Part shown: positions 45,366-57,140 of the stretch, one piece after another
How the letters are laid out: the number at the start of each line of letters is the position of its first letter
Position numbering within the stretch: position 1 is the first letter of the stretch
The notes under the pieces: model-generated
What the model was told of the DNA's origin: nothing
Database searches by the model: none
The model's input: only the letters and a program-made list of their open reading frames with translations
Assembly (NCBI GenBank): GCA_032164245.1
Contig: JAVMKO010000005.1
Coordinates: 48,066,193 to 48,130,192 of the forward strand
Length of the DNA: 64,000 nucleotides
Source: Sternotherus odoratus
Lineage: Eukaryota > Chordata > Testudines > Kinosternidae
Direction: 5' to 3'
Made by a program: the position numbers and the translations under genes

Positions 45366-45844
45366 GCATGCCCGGCTTCACTCCCAGGGGAAAAAACCAA
45401 GCTTGTAAATAAATACTAAATATATATGAACAAAACTGATAGAAGGGGAGAGGGAGGGACACACGCAGACCGAGCCAGGCGGAGAGTGGACGGGGGGGGG
45501 GAGAGACCAGAGGGATGGGAGCCGGAGAGGAGAGAGAGCAGCGGAGCCCTGAGCTGAGGAGAGCCTCTCCTCCGCCCTGGCCAGATGGCAAGAAAAGAAG
45601 CTGGAGCTAGCAGGTCTCTGGCAATTTGGGGACTATTCATTTCCCATCAGGTTAAGTTAATGGCTGGGCCTGAGGTTAAGCAGCTAAAAGGTCGGGGGAA
45701 GGAGCTTTTCTCAGTTAGTGGCCCCTCAGTCAAACCCCACATGACCCCTTTGGGGGGCCCTTCTTCTGCCTTGTTGGCTGAGTCAGCGCCTCAAGGAGCT
45801 GCATCTTCAGCTGGGGTTAATCAGCATCAAGCTCTTGGGAACCG

Positions 45845-45945
45845 GGACTAGGGCCTTGTTCTGCATTTGTAAAGCACTGAGCACCAAGGGTGCCTGGGCC
45901 TGAGGAGAGCTCCGTGGTGCTGTTGCAATACAAGTAATGGGGTAC
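45845..45945 (+). mobile_element. MIR-type SINE 3' part
   Basis: TTGTAAAGCACTGAGCACCA and GTGCTGTTGCAATACAAGTA are a known sense 3' phrase. Confidence 0.6.
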
Positions 45946-46414
45946 TGAGCTTTCACCAGCTTGGCTTCTCTCATTTCAATCTCTTCTCGTTTCTCCTCGC
46001 CCTGGTTCTTGGGGTTCTCCTCCTTCCCACCCCATTGCTCCTCCCATCAGCATCCCAGGGAACAGAAACGTGGCCCTGGTCCAACCCAGACACCACACAG
46101 GCTCTTTGGTTGTCTTCAGGTTCAACAACCCTTGCTCTCTGAGCTCCCCTTGTTCCTGAGCCCTGTTGGATTGAAAGCCGCTGCTTGAGTTGTAATGGAG
46201 CCTTTTGCTGGGGCGTTTTCTCTTTTTACCCCCAGTCAGGATTTCTCATCTGTCCCTTGCACTGGGGGAAACAGACTGAGCGGTGGCAGTGGATAATAGA
46301 AGCAATACAGTTCCGCTTACCTCCCTGTTCAGGCTGATCCTCACCAGCTAATAGTAAGGTGCTGATAACTACTAGTCCTATTGAACACCCCCCTAGAGCT
46401 GTCCAGCCCTAGAT

Positions 46415-46600
46415 CTTAAAGCGTCTTACAAAGGAGGATCAGTAGATTGGTCCCCTTCTTGGCATGGGGGGCAGAATGGCGAAGTGACTGGCCCGAAGAG
46501 CTGCAGAGGTTCACTGAGTGAGCTGGGACCAAACCCCAGGTCTCACTGCCCAGCCAGTGCCGGATGTGTGGATAGATACAGGTACAAACACCCATCATCA
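46415..46600 (-). mobile_element. MIR-type SINE, degenerate
   Basis: GAAGTGACTGGCCCGAAGAG and CCCCAGGTCTCACTGCCCAG are antisense MIR phrases. Confidence 0.6.
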
Positions 46601-46613
46601 CCTAGCAGAGAGT

Positions 46614-46627
46614 GCGCCACCTACTGG
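46614..46627 (-). promoter_or_regulatory. CTCF core match
   Basis: The minus strand reads CCAGTAGGTGGCGC, matching CCASYAGRKGGCRS at all 14 positions. It is outside recognised repeats, directly after a MIR. Binding is not demonstrable from sequence alone. Confidence 0.5.
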
Positions 46628-46921
46628 CGCATAGGGATATGCAGCCTTGTTCCTGAGTGAGTAGGTTCAATAATGCACTGCAACTCACTCCTCAGTCCAG
46701 CTCCCTACATAGTAGACAGGCTGCTTCCATCATGGGGGTTATTGACAAAGGACTCAGCTGGGGGGGGGAGGAGTCAGTGGAGCTACACTGATCTACACCA
46801 GCTGGGGATTATGGCCCAGGGTTTCTTCTTCTAAACAGCTCTTAGATTGGGGCTGTATCTGCCAGTTAACGTGTGTTGATTGGCTCCCAGTGACATTGGC
46901 ACTGCAAGGTTTCCCTACCTC

Positions 46922-47007
46922 GGGCCAGATCCCACTACTGATGTAGATCAGTGTAGCCATAAAGTCAATGGATCTAGCCAGATTTGCACCAGCCAAGGAC
47001 CTGGCCC
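46922..47007. repeat. Palindromic MITE-like repeat, full copy
   Basis: Starts GGGCCAGATCCCACTACTGA and ends CACCAGCCAAGGACCTGGCCC, with the centre AAAGTCAATGG. The two ends are inverted copies. A neighbouring half-copy lies at 46780-46825. Confidence 0.65.
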
Positions 47008-48179
47008 CCAGTACAGCTGTGATTTACACTCAGCTTTGCCCCATCCATGCTGGTTGGCCAACCCAGGAGTAAGCTGAGTTAGCCTGTGTCTGGAAGCAGT
47101 TTGGATGACGCTACGCCTGCCCTGGGGAAGGTGATGGATAGAAGCACAGTTCCTCCTAATGGATCCCTGGGGAAAGACATTCCTTGCTGCCTAGCATCAG
47201 GCGGTTGATCTATTCACCTAGAGCCGTGCAACCCAGATACACTGGGGCAGATGCCAAGAGACAAAATGATGCACCCAAACATGTGACCTGCTAGTGCAGT
47301 ACGGTGACTGCTGCTGCTAGCCTCCATTTCTGATGGAGCTGTGTCCAAAGCGGAGTTCCACCCAGGTACCCCTGCTCTTCCCATGACACCCAGGCACACA
47401 CGCAAGGCCCCCCTGGCTCAATGTGGCTAGGTCCCCCCACTTACGCAGATCTTGTTGCAGGACTGAGGCACAGCTGCTAATTTTCACACGGTAAAGAAGC
47501 ACCCCGACTTTCACAAGGAGCCCCAAATCAAGCTAATCCCATTGCAAAACAAGGCCAGAACAAGCCCATCCCTATGACCCCCAACACTCTGTGTGACTAG
47601 ATCCTGCCCCGGCGGGCACTCTGGTACTGTGGTGCACCCGCTGTGCACCCCTGACTCTCTCCCCACCTTGCCCCTGCTTGCAGGGAGCCAATAAAGAAAA
47701 AAAAAAGAAACAACAAGCTACTACAAGTTAAAACCTAGCCAACAAGCAACTCACAAGCCAATTAAGCCACAAAGAAGCCCAAGTTCTGTATTTTTTGTGT
47801 GGTTCCGCCATGTCTGGACTGGGGCTGGAGTACGCTCCTGCCCCTCAGCCTCCTCCTCTTAATTCCTTCCTGATCTTAGCCCAGAGCACCTGGAACGTGG
47901 ACTCGAATTTTCCCTCTGTGACTGGGCTCCCGTCTCAAATGCCTGGGCCCGACTCTGGTCTCTCACTGGCGTGTCAGGAACCCCACTGCACTCAGCAGCA
48001 CTACGGTGGCACGAAGCGGAATCAGGCCCCCGATGCAACCGGCTCCTCCCTGGTGTCTGGTCTATGTCCTGTTCCTTAATGGGTTTTTGCTACTGGCCCG
48101 CTGCCGCTGGAGGAGCTTCCTGGCCTGGGCAAATGAGTGTCTCCCCCTGGAGTTAATACCTAGAGTCTGTGACAATTTC
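47008..48179. other. Unassigned sequence
   Basis: Contains an A-rich run near 47695-47715. No gene recognised. Confidence 0.4.
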
Positions 48180-48345
48180 TCATCATTCTCCCCGTGCCCG
48201 GGACTAGCTTCCCCTTCTCAGATATTAAGTATTCAAACCTCATTTACATCCTTATTTTTCAATTTGCTGCCACAGTAGTTTAATTTATTCTATATAATTT
48301 CTTTTTCTGAGGGGACATTAATCATTGCCCTGTGCTTTTTGGCGC
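48180..48345. promoter_or_regulatory. Candidate conserved noncoding block
   Basis: AT-leaning, unrepetitive (TCAGATATTAAGTATTC, TTTAATTTATTCTATATAAT, GGACATTAATCATTGCCC). Flanked downstream by simple repeats. Inference only. Confidence 0.27.
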
Positions 48346-48445
48346 CTCTGGGATATGTGTGTATGTGTGTGGGTTTTTTTTAAATCAATAAAATAAAGCA
48401 ACCTTCCTTCCCCTTCTCCTCTCCCCCCCCCCCAGCCCGCCACCC
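48346..48445. repeat. Low-complexity stretch
   Basis: Short GT run, A/T-rich run and a C-rich run (CTCCCCCCCCCCCAG). Confidence 0.8.
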
Positions 48446-49774
48446 CAACATGCCCCTTTGCTGGAGGAGGGAAATATCATTTCTCTCTCTCACTCTTTTT
48501 TCCCATTGTTTCTTTTATTTGCAGCCTGAACAGATTAACTCATCTCTCTGTTTCTGAGGAAATGCCGTTTGTGCGTAGAGTGGCGGGGAAGGGTTGGCTC
48601 CAACTGCGGGTTGCCCACTGTGTCATAGGAGGGCGGGTTTAGGACGGTGTCCATATTGAACAACCGAAGCCTAGAGCTATGGATGAGACAGAAAGGCCAA
48701 GCCAGGCCTTGGAAGGAACTGATTTCCCTCCCTTCCCCCCCGCAGTAGAACCATGGTGACTTGGGGGTTGGATTGGACCCAGGAGCAACGGGGCAATGAT
48801 CTGTGGACATGTAGGCATGGAAAGGGGTCAGCATTTTTCTCCCAGAGACAGGGGGGATGGAGTAAAAGGGGATGGGAAGAAAAAGAAGGGAAAGTGATCA
48901 GGAGAGAAAAAGGAAGAAGAAGAAAGAGAGAGAGCTGGGGGGAGAGTGCCCAGCCTGGTATGAATATCACAGCAATTAATGGCATTTCTATTTTACTTGG
49001 TTGACTATTTAAGCAGGAAAGTAAATGCTATAGCGTGTTCTATACAGCTCTGCTGTAGGGGGGGGGGGTCTATATACCCTAGGTGATAGTGTTGTAGGAT
49101 ATTCTCCTGTAGGGTCTAGATCTAGACTAGGCTATAGAGTTTTGGGCTTCTCTAATCTATAGAGTTCTAGACTGCTTTAGAGTTCTCGACTGCTCTAGCT
49201 ACTCTCTTCTGTTGCTGTCTAATCCCTGACGATGAAAGTCCAATTCAGAGGGGATGTGTCTTCAAGAAGAGCTCTGTGTTGGCTGGAAACCTGGTTTCTC
49301 TCACCAACAGAAGTTGGTCCAATAAAAAATATTACCTTACCCACTTTGTCCCTCTAATATCCTGGGACCACCATGGCTACAACTACTCCTGGTTGTGGAG
49401 TCCTTTTTCTCAGATATTCAAAATAGAGTCTCCTCTAAGTAGCACCCTGAGTGCTAATCTTCTTGTCTTGGTCAAAGTGTCAAACTGTTTCATTGCAACA
49501 GTAATAGGAGATACTTTGATTTGAAAATAAGATAAGATGCTTCAATCAGTGCTAAGTAGCAGCTGCCCTTAATGATTTTAAAAATAAAATACCCTTTCCG
49601 TAGTAGTACATAATGACACATTATATCATATTACTTGGTGACTTGTCAGTATTAGTACTGCATAATATGACAAGTTGACATGACGTGCCGTGTGATATGC
49701 CACGTTATTCATTACTATTCCAGACACGTCGTGAAATAATAATAAGAAGAAAGATATCATAAGAAAACAATTTT
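48446..49774. other. Unassigned sequence
   Basis: Purine-rich around 48840-48940. A short repetition of TCTAG motifs lies near 49115-49200. No gene. Confidence 0.4.
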
Positions 49775-49975
49775 TATAAACTTTGAAACAAGCAGCACGT
49801 TTTGAAATGCAATTTCCAAAGTTTTCCTAAACAAAATTTGATGTAATGCATGTTTTTTTCATTTCAAAAATAGTTTTTTTCTACATGAATTTTATCAAAA
49901 AACCCTTCAGTTTCAGCAAAATGACATTTTTGGCAGAAAACTGTTTTGATTCAAAAAATTTCAAAAGTAGCTGTA
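49775..49975. repeat. AT-rich dispersed repeat, copy 2
   Basis: TTTTTCATTTCAAAAATAG, AATGACATTTTTGGCAGAAA, ACTGTTTTGATTCAAAAAAT. Texture like 22850, 50190 and 53820. Confidence 0.4.
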
Positions 49976-50189
49976 TGAAGTATATTGGGTGACATCTTCA
50001 GACAATCTGGCAACTAGCTGCATACAACAGATCAGTTAAGTGATGTGTCTTCTGGGAGCAGTACATGGCACTAGTGCTCTGAGATTTGCACTGGTTGCTT
50101 GCCTGGAGGGCACTTAAGGAGCTAGATTTGATTTAGGAAACCCAAAATGGCTTGTGGCCTGCCTAGTGGAGAGCCCCTGGCCCGCATGC

Positions 50190-50405
50190 TATATTGTGGT
50201 CAGCAATGGCTAGCCCTGGTTGCAAATTTGACACTGACATTTTTTTTGGACCCAATGTTTTGATGAAAAAGAACCTTGTCACGGGCAAAGTTTCGTTTTT
50301 GTCAAAAGTTCTGATTTTCATCGAGGAATCAGAATGTTCGGGTTTGAGAAACGAAACCCAAAACGTTTTGTGGTTTTTTAATCTACAGTCCATGAAAAAA
50401 ATTAG
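50190..50405. repeat. AT-rich dispersed repeat, copy 3
   Basis: CAATGTTTTGATGAAAAAG, GTTTCGTTTTTGTCAAAAGT and GAAACCCAAAACGTTTTGTG. Same texture as copy 2, 200 bp away. Confidence 0.4.
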
Positions 50406-50936
50406 GTGAAAATGAAATATTGTTGCTTTCCTTGCATTTTGCAGACTAGATTTCCCTGCAGTGCTCACAAAGCTTCTGGGGCTGGCTCCCTCTGGATTGA
50501 AGAGAGAGCGCTGGCAGTAGACTAGTCTCTGTGAAAGGCTCTCAGTTTGGAAACCTAACCCACCCTTGGAACAATCTAGGCTGAGTCTTCACCATCAGGG
50601 CAAGCTCCGAGCTTTATATGTTCCTCTAGGTTTGGGGGAGGGAGCTCTTGATGGTGCCATTGTCGTTGGAGAAGGGAGTTTTGCTGGCAGTTGCATTTGA
50701 TGGGGCTTGGCTAGCTGCTGGGTGCATTATGATGATGTCCATAGTTCATGCATCTGAAAGGCACTGAGGATAGGAGATATCATTGTTGCACACAACTAAT
50801 TAAATGACAGCGCTAGGTGTATGGGAGATCACCTGCACATGGAGAGAGCATTAGGCAAGCCGGCTTGCATAACCTGACCCCGGAAGCCACCGTGACCCAC
50901 ATGAAACAAATGCGTGGCTCAAGGAAAAGGATCGGA

Positions 50937-51020
50937 GGGCCAGCTTCTCAACTAGCACACCCCAGTGTAACACCAGTGAAGTCAATTGAGCGATGCAAGT
51001 TTACACTAGTTGGGAATGTA
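50937..51020. repeat. Palindromic MITE-like repeat
   Basis: GGGCCAGCTTCTCAACTAGC to GTTTACACTAGTTGGGAATG, with the centre GTGAAGTCAATTGAGC. Confidence 0.5.
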
Positions 51021-51134
51021 AATTTGAATGGGGTCTGTAGTGACTGGACTCAATGCATGGGCCAAATTCTGCTGGCCATGATACCAGCTTCAGTCTGGCG
51101 TGGGGTCCTTGAGAGCAATGGAATTGCTCTAGGG

Positions 51135-51258
51135 CGGTGGTTTTCAATCTTTTTGCAGACCCCTAAAATATTTCAAATGGAGGTGTGGCCCCTTTTGTAA
51201 ATCTTAGACCTAGTCTGCAGACCCCCGGGGGCCACGGGCTACATGCTGAAAACCACTG
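51135..51258. mobile_element. MER5-like hAT mini-element
   Basis: A 124-bp element with ends CGGTGGTTTTCAATC and GCTGAAAACCACTG. The 8-bp flanks are CTCTAGGG (51127-51134) and CTCCAGAG (51259-51266), matching at 6 of 8. The ends resemble the CAGTGGTTCTCAA type known from amniote hAT elements. Confidence 0.8.
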
Positions 51259-51895
51259 CTCCAGAGTAGCACCGTTGTAAATAACAACAGAATCTCTCTC
51301 TTTCTTTTACACTACCTGGGAATGCACAAGTTTGAGATTTATCCATCATTTGTGTGCTGCCACCTGCCTAGTCCCTGCTCAGTTCTCCCAGCCTCACTCC
51401 GCTTGGTTAACACCTTTCTGCCCAAAGCAGTTCCCATTGCTTTTGTGTTAAAGTACTGCTGGAAGTGATCCTGGGTGGCAGAATCAGGCTGCTGATCAGG
51501 GTTGGTCCTGTGCATAAGGGCTTGTCGGATCATTCCCTATGTGGGGGTCTGTTATTTGCATCCATGTCGCAAGTTATTGTGTACTTTTGTAACTCCGTGT
51601 GTTTTCACATGTGCCTTAGGGAGCACTCTGTGGAGCTGAAATAATGTGAGTGCTGTTCTGCTCAGGGTATTTCCCTGCCTGGCTGGTAGAAACACAAAGA
51701 GAAGATCAGATCTTGCAGTATTTCAGCCCCACAAGTGGCTCCTTGACGCAAAACGAGGCCCATGAAGACAAAACGGAAACACAGATACCAAGATATTTGG
51801 TTTCCTGGCACGATCTGCCATCCTCTTTCACTGCTTATCTATTCACTGGTAATCCTGCAAAGGAAAGAGGCCAGTTCAGTAGCATACATCAAAAC

Positions 51896-52340
51896 AGATA
51901 AGTGCATATGGGTATTCAAATACATGCATGCATAATAGACGACAGGAACATGTGTGTGTCATAGAATACATGCATGCCTGTCTCATAGACAACAGGGATG
52001 TGTGTGTCCTAGAATACACGCAGGAGTGTTTCAAAATATACAGGAACATTTGGGTCATAAAATCCATACATATGAGTGTTGTAGAATACATGCACATGTA
52101 TGTCATAGAATATGTGCAGCTGTATGCCATAAAATACATAAAATATATACAGAATCATATGTACTGTAAAACACATGCACAAGTGTCAGAATTCATGCAG
52201 TGTCACAATATCTGTATATGTCATAATACAGAAACTTGATGTAATGCAATATGTGCATGTGTGTTATAAATTACACACGTGTATATCATAAAACACACGT
52301 GTGTCATATCATATAGGCACACACATCATAAAAGGTTTGG
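51896..52340. repeat. Degenerate tandem repeat of about 30-40 bp
   Basis: Recurring CATAGAATACATGCATG-like text (for example CATAGAATACATGCATGCC, GTAGAATACATGCACATG, CATAGAATATGTGCAGC, CATAAAACACACGTGTG). Units differ strongly and lengths vary. Open frames on either strand are shaped by the repetition. Confidence 0.8.
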
Positions 52341-52624
52341 ACATGTGTGTGCTGGTGGGACCTAGGTGGGACTGTAGCAGCTCTTGGTTTGGGAAGGTAA
52401 CTAGAGGGGAGTCAATAATTTGCAACTAATAATTTATCAGATCAGATTCAGCCTCAAGTTCCTCTCAGGGAATGTCTGTGGGCAGATTGTAAATCCCTCA
52501 AAGGTGTTTGTTACTTTGGAATTAATCAGTGAAGTTGGATTTTATTTACTCTGTCAACTGAGCTCAAAGTGTTCTCTGTGAGCATCAGGTATTCACTACC
52601 AGCTATTCACGCTGTTGATATTAT

Positions 52625-52835
52625 TGCTGTTTGTATTTAATGGTAGCACCAAGAGGCCTCAGTTGACATCAGGGCCCCATTGTGCAGGGGTCTGTGTAGG
52701 CACATGGTGAGAGACAGTCCCTGCCCACAAAGAGCTCACAATCTAAATAGCAGATGTGTGAGAAGGGAAAGAAAGGCAAAGTGACTTGCCCATAGTCACC
52801 CAGCAGACCAGTGGCAGAGCTAGGAAGTGAGTTTT
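52625..52835 (-). mobile_element. MIR-type SINE
   Basis: Antisense: CAGGGCCCCATTGTGCAGGG, GAGACAGTCCCTGCCCACAA, AAAGTGACTTGCCCATAGTC, CAGTGGCAGAGCTAGG. Confidence 0.88.
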
Positions 52836-53499
52836 AAGAGAGAAACTGATCAGCTACTTCCTGATTCTTCCCCCCTTTTTCAAAACAACATTGACCTCAT
52901 TTGCCTCATTCTAGGCTACTGCCAGGTCCCCCAAGCTCACTCCATGCTGTAAGTTCTCCACCAAGTTGTGTTGGCTAGCTGGGATTGATCAGAGAAGTCA
53001 CATGCTAGTGTTTCTGTGTCCTGATTGGATGAATGCACATGCAAATTCAAAATGTGATTTCTATGGAACATGTGAGTGATGGTAGAATGGTCTCCTCTGA
53101 GACACATGCCCAAGGACAAGGTCAGGCTGGGGCTACAAGGGATTTGGCACTAATAGGAGGCTTTGGTGTTTGTCTTCATGAGGAAGCTCTCCAAGTTCAA
53201 ACCTGACCTGAAGGTCTTTGGGTCTCCAGAGAGGTCGCTCTGCTAGCCCATCAGAGGGCTAGTGGTGGTCCTGCTTGGGCCTGCCAGGAAAGGCTTTGGC
53301 CCCGACATCACGCTCCTTCACGCTTCAAGCCACTAGAAGAGAGTGATCATTCACATGTCTCGAGACCGGCCCTGCTGCAATCCCTGCACAAATCACTCAC
53401 ACCCCTACCCAGTACAGCCAATATTGATTCATTTTGGTTTGCTGTGCTGGTGGGGGAAGGATTCCTGATGGGCTGAAGCACAGGCAGGGGCATCCAGAG
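52836..53499. other. Unassigned sequence
   Basis: Nothing recognised. Confidence 0.4.
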
Positions 53500-53655
53500 A
53501 TGTGCGTTCTCTTCCTGGCTCTGTTCCCCACTAAGTTACTTGAGCAAATCAGTTTCCCTATCTGTTCAATGGGAACAATAGTTCTTATCTTCCCTTGAGC
53601 AGTGCTAAGGCTTCATGTTTTCAAATGCTTTGAAATCCTTCTGTGGCAGGTGTAA
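53500..53655 (+). mobile_element. MIR-type SINE
   Basis: Sense: CTTCCTGGCTCTGTTCCCCA, AGTTACTTGAGCAAATCAGT, TTTCCCTATCTGTTCAATGG. Confidence 0.75.
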
Positions 53656-53659
53656 GGGA

Positions 53660-53805
53660 AATGTTTGTTTATTATTATTTATTACAGTAGCACTTAGGAG
53701 AACCCAGGCCCATTGTGCTAGGAGCTGTACAAACATATAACAAATTGATGGTCTCTATCCCAAAGAGTTTACAACCTAAGGAGAAGAGGTGAAGCATGAG
53801 GGGGA
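53660..53805 (-). mobile_element. MIR-type SINE
   Basis: Antisense 3' part: AGCACTTAGGAGAACCCAGG, CCCATTGTGCTAGGAGCTGT, CAAAGAGTTTACAACCTAAG. Confidence 0.8.
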
Positions 53806-53819
53806 TAGAGCAGGGTGAG

Positions 53820-54205
53820 AAATAGATTTGCTGTGTTGGGAAAATATTTGAGATTTGAAAAATTTTCCTTTCTCTAATTGAGCTGAATAACTGAAACATT
53901 TTCACCAGCCTGGAAAATAAAAGCTGGTTAATACAAATGTTGCCTTTTGATACTTTCAAACTGTTTGGGGGTTGATTTGGGACTTTTTACAATGGTTTAG
54001 ATTTTTTTTACTATAAATTAGGTTGAATTTTAAAACCAACAAATTATTTCAAACCAAAACCAGAGCTTTGCTTTGATGTTTTTGAAGCTTTTTCACCACA
54101 ATTCTTTTAAAACAGGAAATGAGTCGAAACCGACTCCTCTGAACAATTTCAGTTTTGACAAACTGGCATTTTCTGATGCAAAAACATTTCATTGAACAGC
54201 TCCCA
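53820..54205. repeat. AT-rich dispersed repeat, copy 4
   Basis: GAAAATATTTGAGATTTGAA, AATTTCAGTTTTGACAAAC, TTTTTGAAGCTTTTTCACC. Texture as in the other three copies. Confidence 0.4.
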
Positions 54206-54714
54206 GCCACAAACTGGGAATATAGGGGGAGCATCATTGACTAGTTTGTAGGCATCAGGGCAGAGGTGAATTTTAAAGAGGGTGTTGAAGGACACTGCTG
54301 ATTTTTTTAGGGGAAGCCTTCCATGCATAAGGTGCTGCACAGAACAAAGCACAAATGTGTTTGCTGGAAAAATTGGCAGCTGGGCAAAGGAGATTTGTGT
54401 AAGTGTTTGGGGAGTGGCTGTTCCTTGCAGGGATTCCTGTGTGTTTGTGGGAACTGGAGTTTGCACAATGGTTTGTTAAAAATTTTCCATGGGATTTTTG
54501 CCAGGGAAAATGGGTTTTTAACTCATCCACACACCAAAAACCAAATAGTGGATGATCTAGATAAAGGCAGAGGTTTTGCCAAAGCCTCTGTAGCAGGGCT
54601 AGCATGACAGCTTAGTAAGGAAAGTCCACAACTTCCTTCCAGTGTTAGGGCCCACTTCAGACCTGGTATAACTGGGCCTATGGAGCTGCAAATGCCTAAA
54701 CTAGGGTTATAGGG

Positions 54715-54990
54715 TGACAGCGCCTCCCCATGGCAGTGATAGGGAGTGTGTATCGGGTGTATAATGAGGTGACAGTGCCTCTCCCTGGCAGTGACAGGCA
54801 GTGTGTTTTGGGTGTGTGTGGGGGTGACAGCACCTCTCTTGTGGCAGTGACAGGCATTGTGTATCTGGTGTGTGGTGTGGTGACAGCGCCTCCCCCTGGT
54901 AGTGACAGGCAGTGTGTATCTGGTGTGTGGTGGAGTGACAGCGCCTCTCCTGCGGCAGTGATTGGCAGTGTGTATCTGGTGTGTGGCAAG
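54715..54990. repeat. 55-bp minisatellite, 5 units
   Basis: Units start TGACAGCGCCTCCCC..TGG and end in GGTGTGTGGTGTGG-like text, each about 55 bp. All share GGCAGTGAYAGGCAGTGTGT. The frame is open through part of it because 55 is not a multiple of 3 but stops are rare. Not a gene. Confidence 0.92.
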
Positions 54991-55779
54991 GCTGCAGTAT
55001 CTTTATTCGAATTGTGTTGGATGCTGCCGGCGTTGCGTGAGTTGTCCTGGTTCCAGAGAGAACCCTGGGAATTTCCTGGGAGTCCTGGCTGGCGCCAGCC
55101 CCCACTTTCTGGCGTCTCAGCCCATAAAATCCCCAGAATGGGAGGAAGGGGCGAGAGAGAGACAAAGTCAGTAGTAAAAAGAAATGAAAGTCGGCAGCTT
55201 GCCACAGCTGAGCGCTGCCTGCCGAGCTGCCTCTTTCCTCAGCGCCCCGGCTGGAGGGAGGGTTATTCTCTCAGACAAGGTGTGCTGGAGACAGAACGCA
55301 GACTCCTGCCCGCCAAGCAGCAGGGCACCTTTCCAGGCCCAAGCAGTGGCTAGACATCTGGCCCCTTCTTTCAGCTTCATCCTTCTCTCCCTTCCCCCAG
55401 CTATTCCCTTCCCTCCTCTCTTGGTTAACTCTACAGTGGCTAGGGCTTATCTGAGCATACTGTGTCCTTCCCCCAGGACCTGGCACTGAATAGTTCACCA
55501 AGGGCCCCAGCCATGCCCCTGCCCTGAATGGAATTGCCCAACTTGCCTTGGGTCAGCCCATCTCCTGGGGCAAAGGATGAATGTGTGAGAGAGGAGCCAT
55601 GGCCCTGGCTTTCCGCCTGCTGTGGAGATTTCCAAAGAGGTCTTGGAATCACTATGGTAGGGCCAGGCAGGTGAGGGGGATGTTCCCAAGTAGACAACAG
55701 GCTCAGGAGGTAGACGGCATACCTGGAGCACACTCGATGGATCCAGCACAGGGCACACGGAAGACCTGACATGCAGGGA

Positions 55780-56290
55780 GGGTGGACACATAACATACAT
55801 TAGACAAAGAGCAAGCAAGCAGGGGTGGCACAGAAAGTACCTGCACGACACACATGAAGCAAATACATGGGGTGAATATGGGATATACAAAGGGAAGCCC
55901 GCACAGCCCCTGCAATTGACCAAGAGCAGACAATGCACATAGTCCCATCAACCCAGTGGGAATGGTATATTGCACACAGTAAACATGATGCACATGTTAC
56001 CCACATGTAGCAGAAACCTGACACCTGCGCTGCACACATTGCAGACCAGGGCTCGTGGCTGGTGCATGCAGAGACCAGAGCATTCAGCACCCCACCTTGC
56101 ACGCAGCAAGCATGTCACACACAGCAGACTGTGTGCGTCACAGCCATGGCAAACGCAACACACATGGCGTAAACACAGAGGGCAGCCATGGCACATGTAT
56201 GGGGCAGACATAGCTCACCCAGTACCCCCAGATGGGGCACTCACACAGAGCTCCTCCATGGAGAACACAACCCCAGCACATGCATGACAG
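55780..56290. repeat. CACA-rich low-complexity, perhaps an old tandem array
   Basis: Many CACATG, GCACAC and ATGGCAAACG-like words recur irregularly. No regular period could be fixed by eye. The Cys-rich open frames on the minus strand follow from this composition. Confidence 0.5.
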
Positions 56291-56364
56291 TAACTCAGTG
56301 AAAGGTAGGCGCTATACCTGGATTTTGAGCATATTTCTCGTTCTGATGCTCATGGAAACACCCA

Positions 56365-56398
56365 GCCCAGCCCCCTCCCCCCCCCCCCCCCCCGTCTC
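56365..56398. repeat. Oligo-C tract
   Basis: A long run of C with one or two interruptions, typical of slippage and of assembly uncertainty. Confidence 0.93.
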
Positions 56399-56989
56399 CC
56401 AATATGTCCTCATAGCTTTCCTGCTCTCAGCCCTGGGGACCAGCTCCTCTTTGTTCGTGTCTCCTGGCAGGCTCCGTTTCTTTCTCCTTCTCTCCTCTGC
56501 CTTGCTGTGTGTCCTTGCAGGACACGGCATAGATCATGGCCACGCATCCCCCGCCCCTCCAGCACAGCAGCATGGGTAGCAGCTGAATGCCAGACATGCA
56601 GTGAGAATATGTTGTCAAAGTGCAAGGACTAAGTGGGCTGGGTGGCAAAGGGGGCACAGAGCAGGCCAACAAAATAGACGTGTCAGAGGTGGGTTGACCT
56701 CTGGTGAAAGGGCAGTAAAAGAAATATGGAACTGTGCTGTCCCATTGGGTTACAAGTTACTGACGTTCCATTGCTGGGTGAGAACAGACAGGTGCCAGAC
56801 AGTACTTTGAGACCATGGGACGCTCTGATGCTGAAATAGTTCTGTGTATAATGTGAGTTGTTATCCACAGTGAAGCTCTGGCTGTAGTGACTTTGAGTTG
56901 CATTTGTGCAAGAACACAGTTATTACCATTGGTACAGGCTGGAGGGGATGAAGAAGGATGGGCTGATACATAGGGTCCTTTGGAGTCCT

Positions 56990-57140
56990 GGGGTCTGTTC
57001 CCAACTCGGCTGTTGTGCAACCTTTGCTGAGTCCCTTTAGCTACCTCCTGCCTCAGTTTGCCATTACATGGGGAAACCAGTGCTCCCTGCCCCTTGGGAG
57101 TGGTGTTAAGCTAATCTGTTATTGACTATGAGGGGGATAG
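56990..57140 (+). mobile_element. MIR-type SINE
   Basis: TGTTCCCAACTCGGCTGTTG, CCTTTGCTGAGTCCCTTTAG, CTGCCTCAGTTTGCCATTAC. Confidence 0.7.

Noticed and set aside
55599..55671. Mini-exon beginning ATGGCCCTGGCTTTCCGC and ending CAG|GTGAGG
   Set aside because: A donor-like end exists, but there is no convincing acceptor partner or homologue.
55495..56211. Cys-rich minus-strand open frames of 96-147 codons
   Set aside because: They follow from CACA-rich low-complexity sequence.
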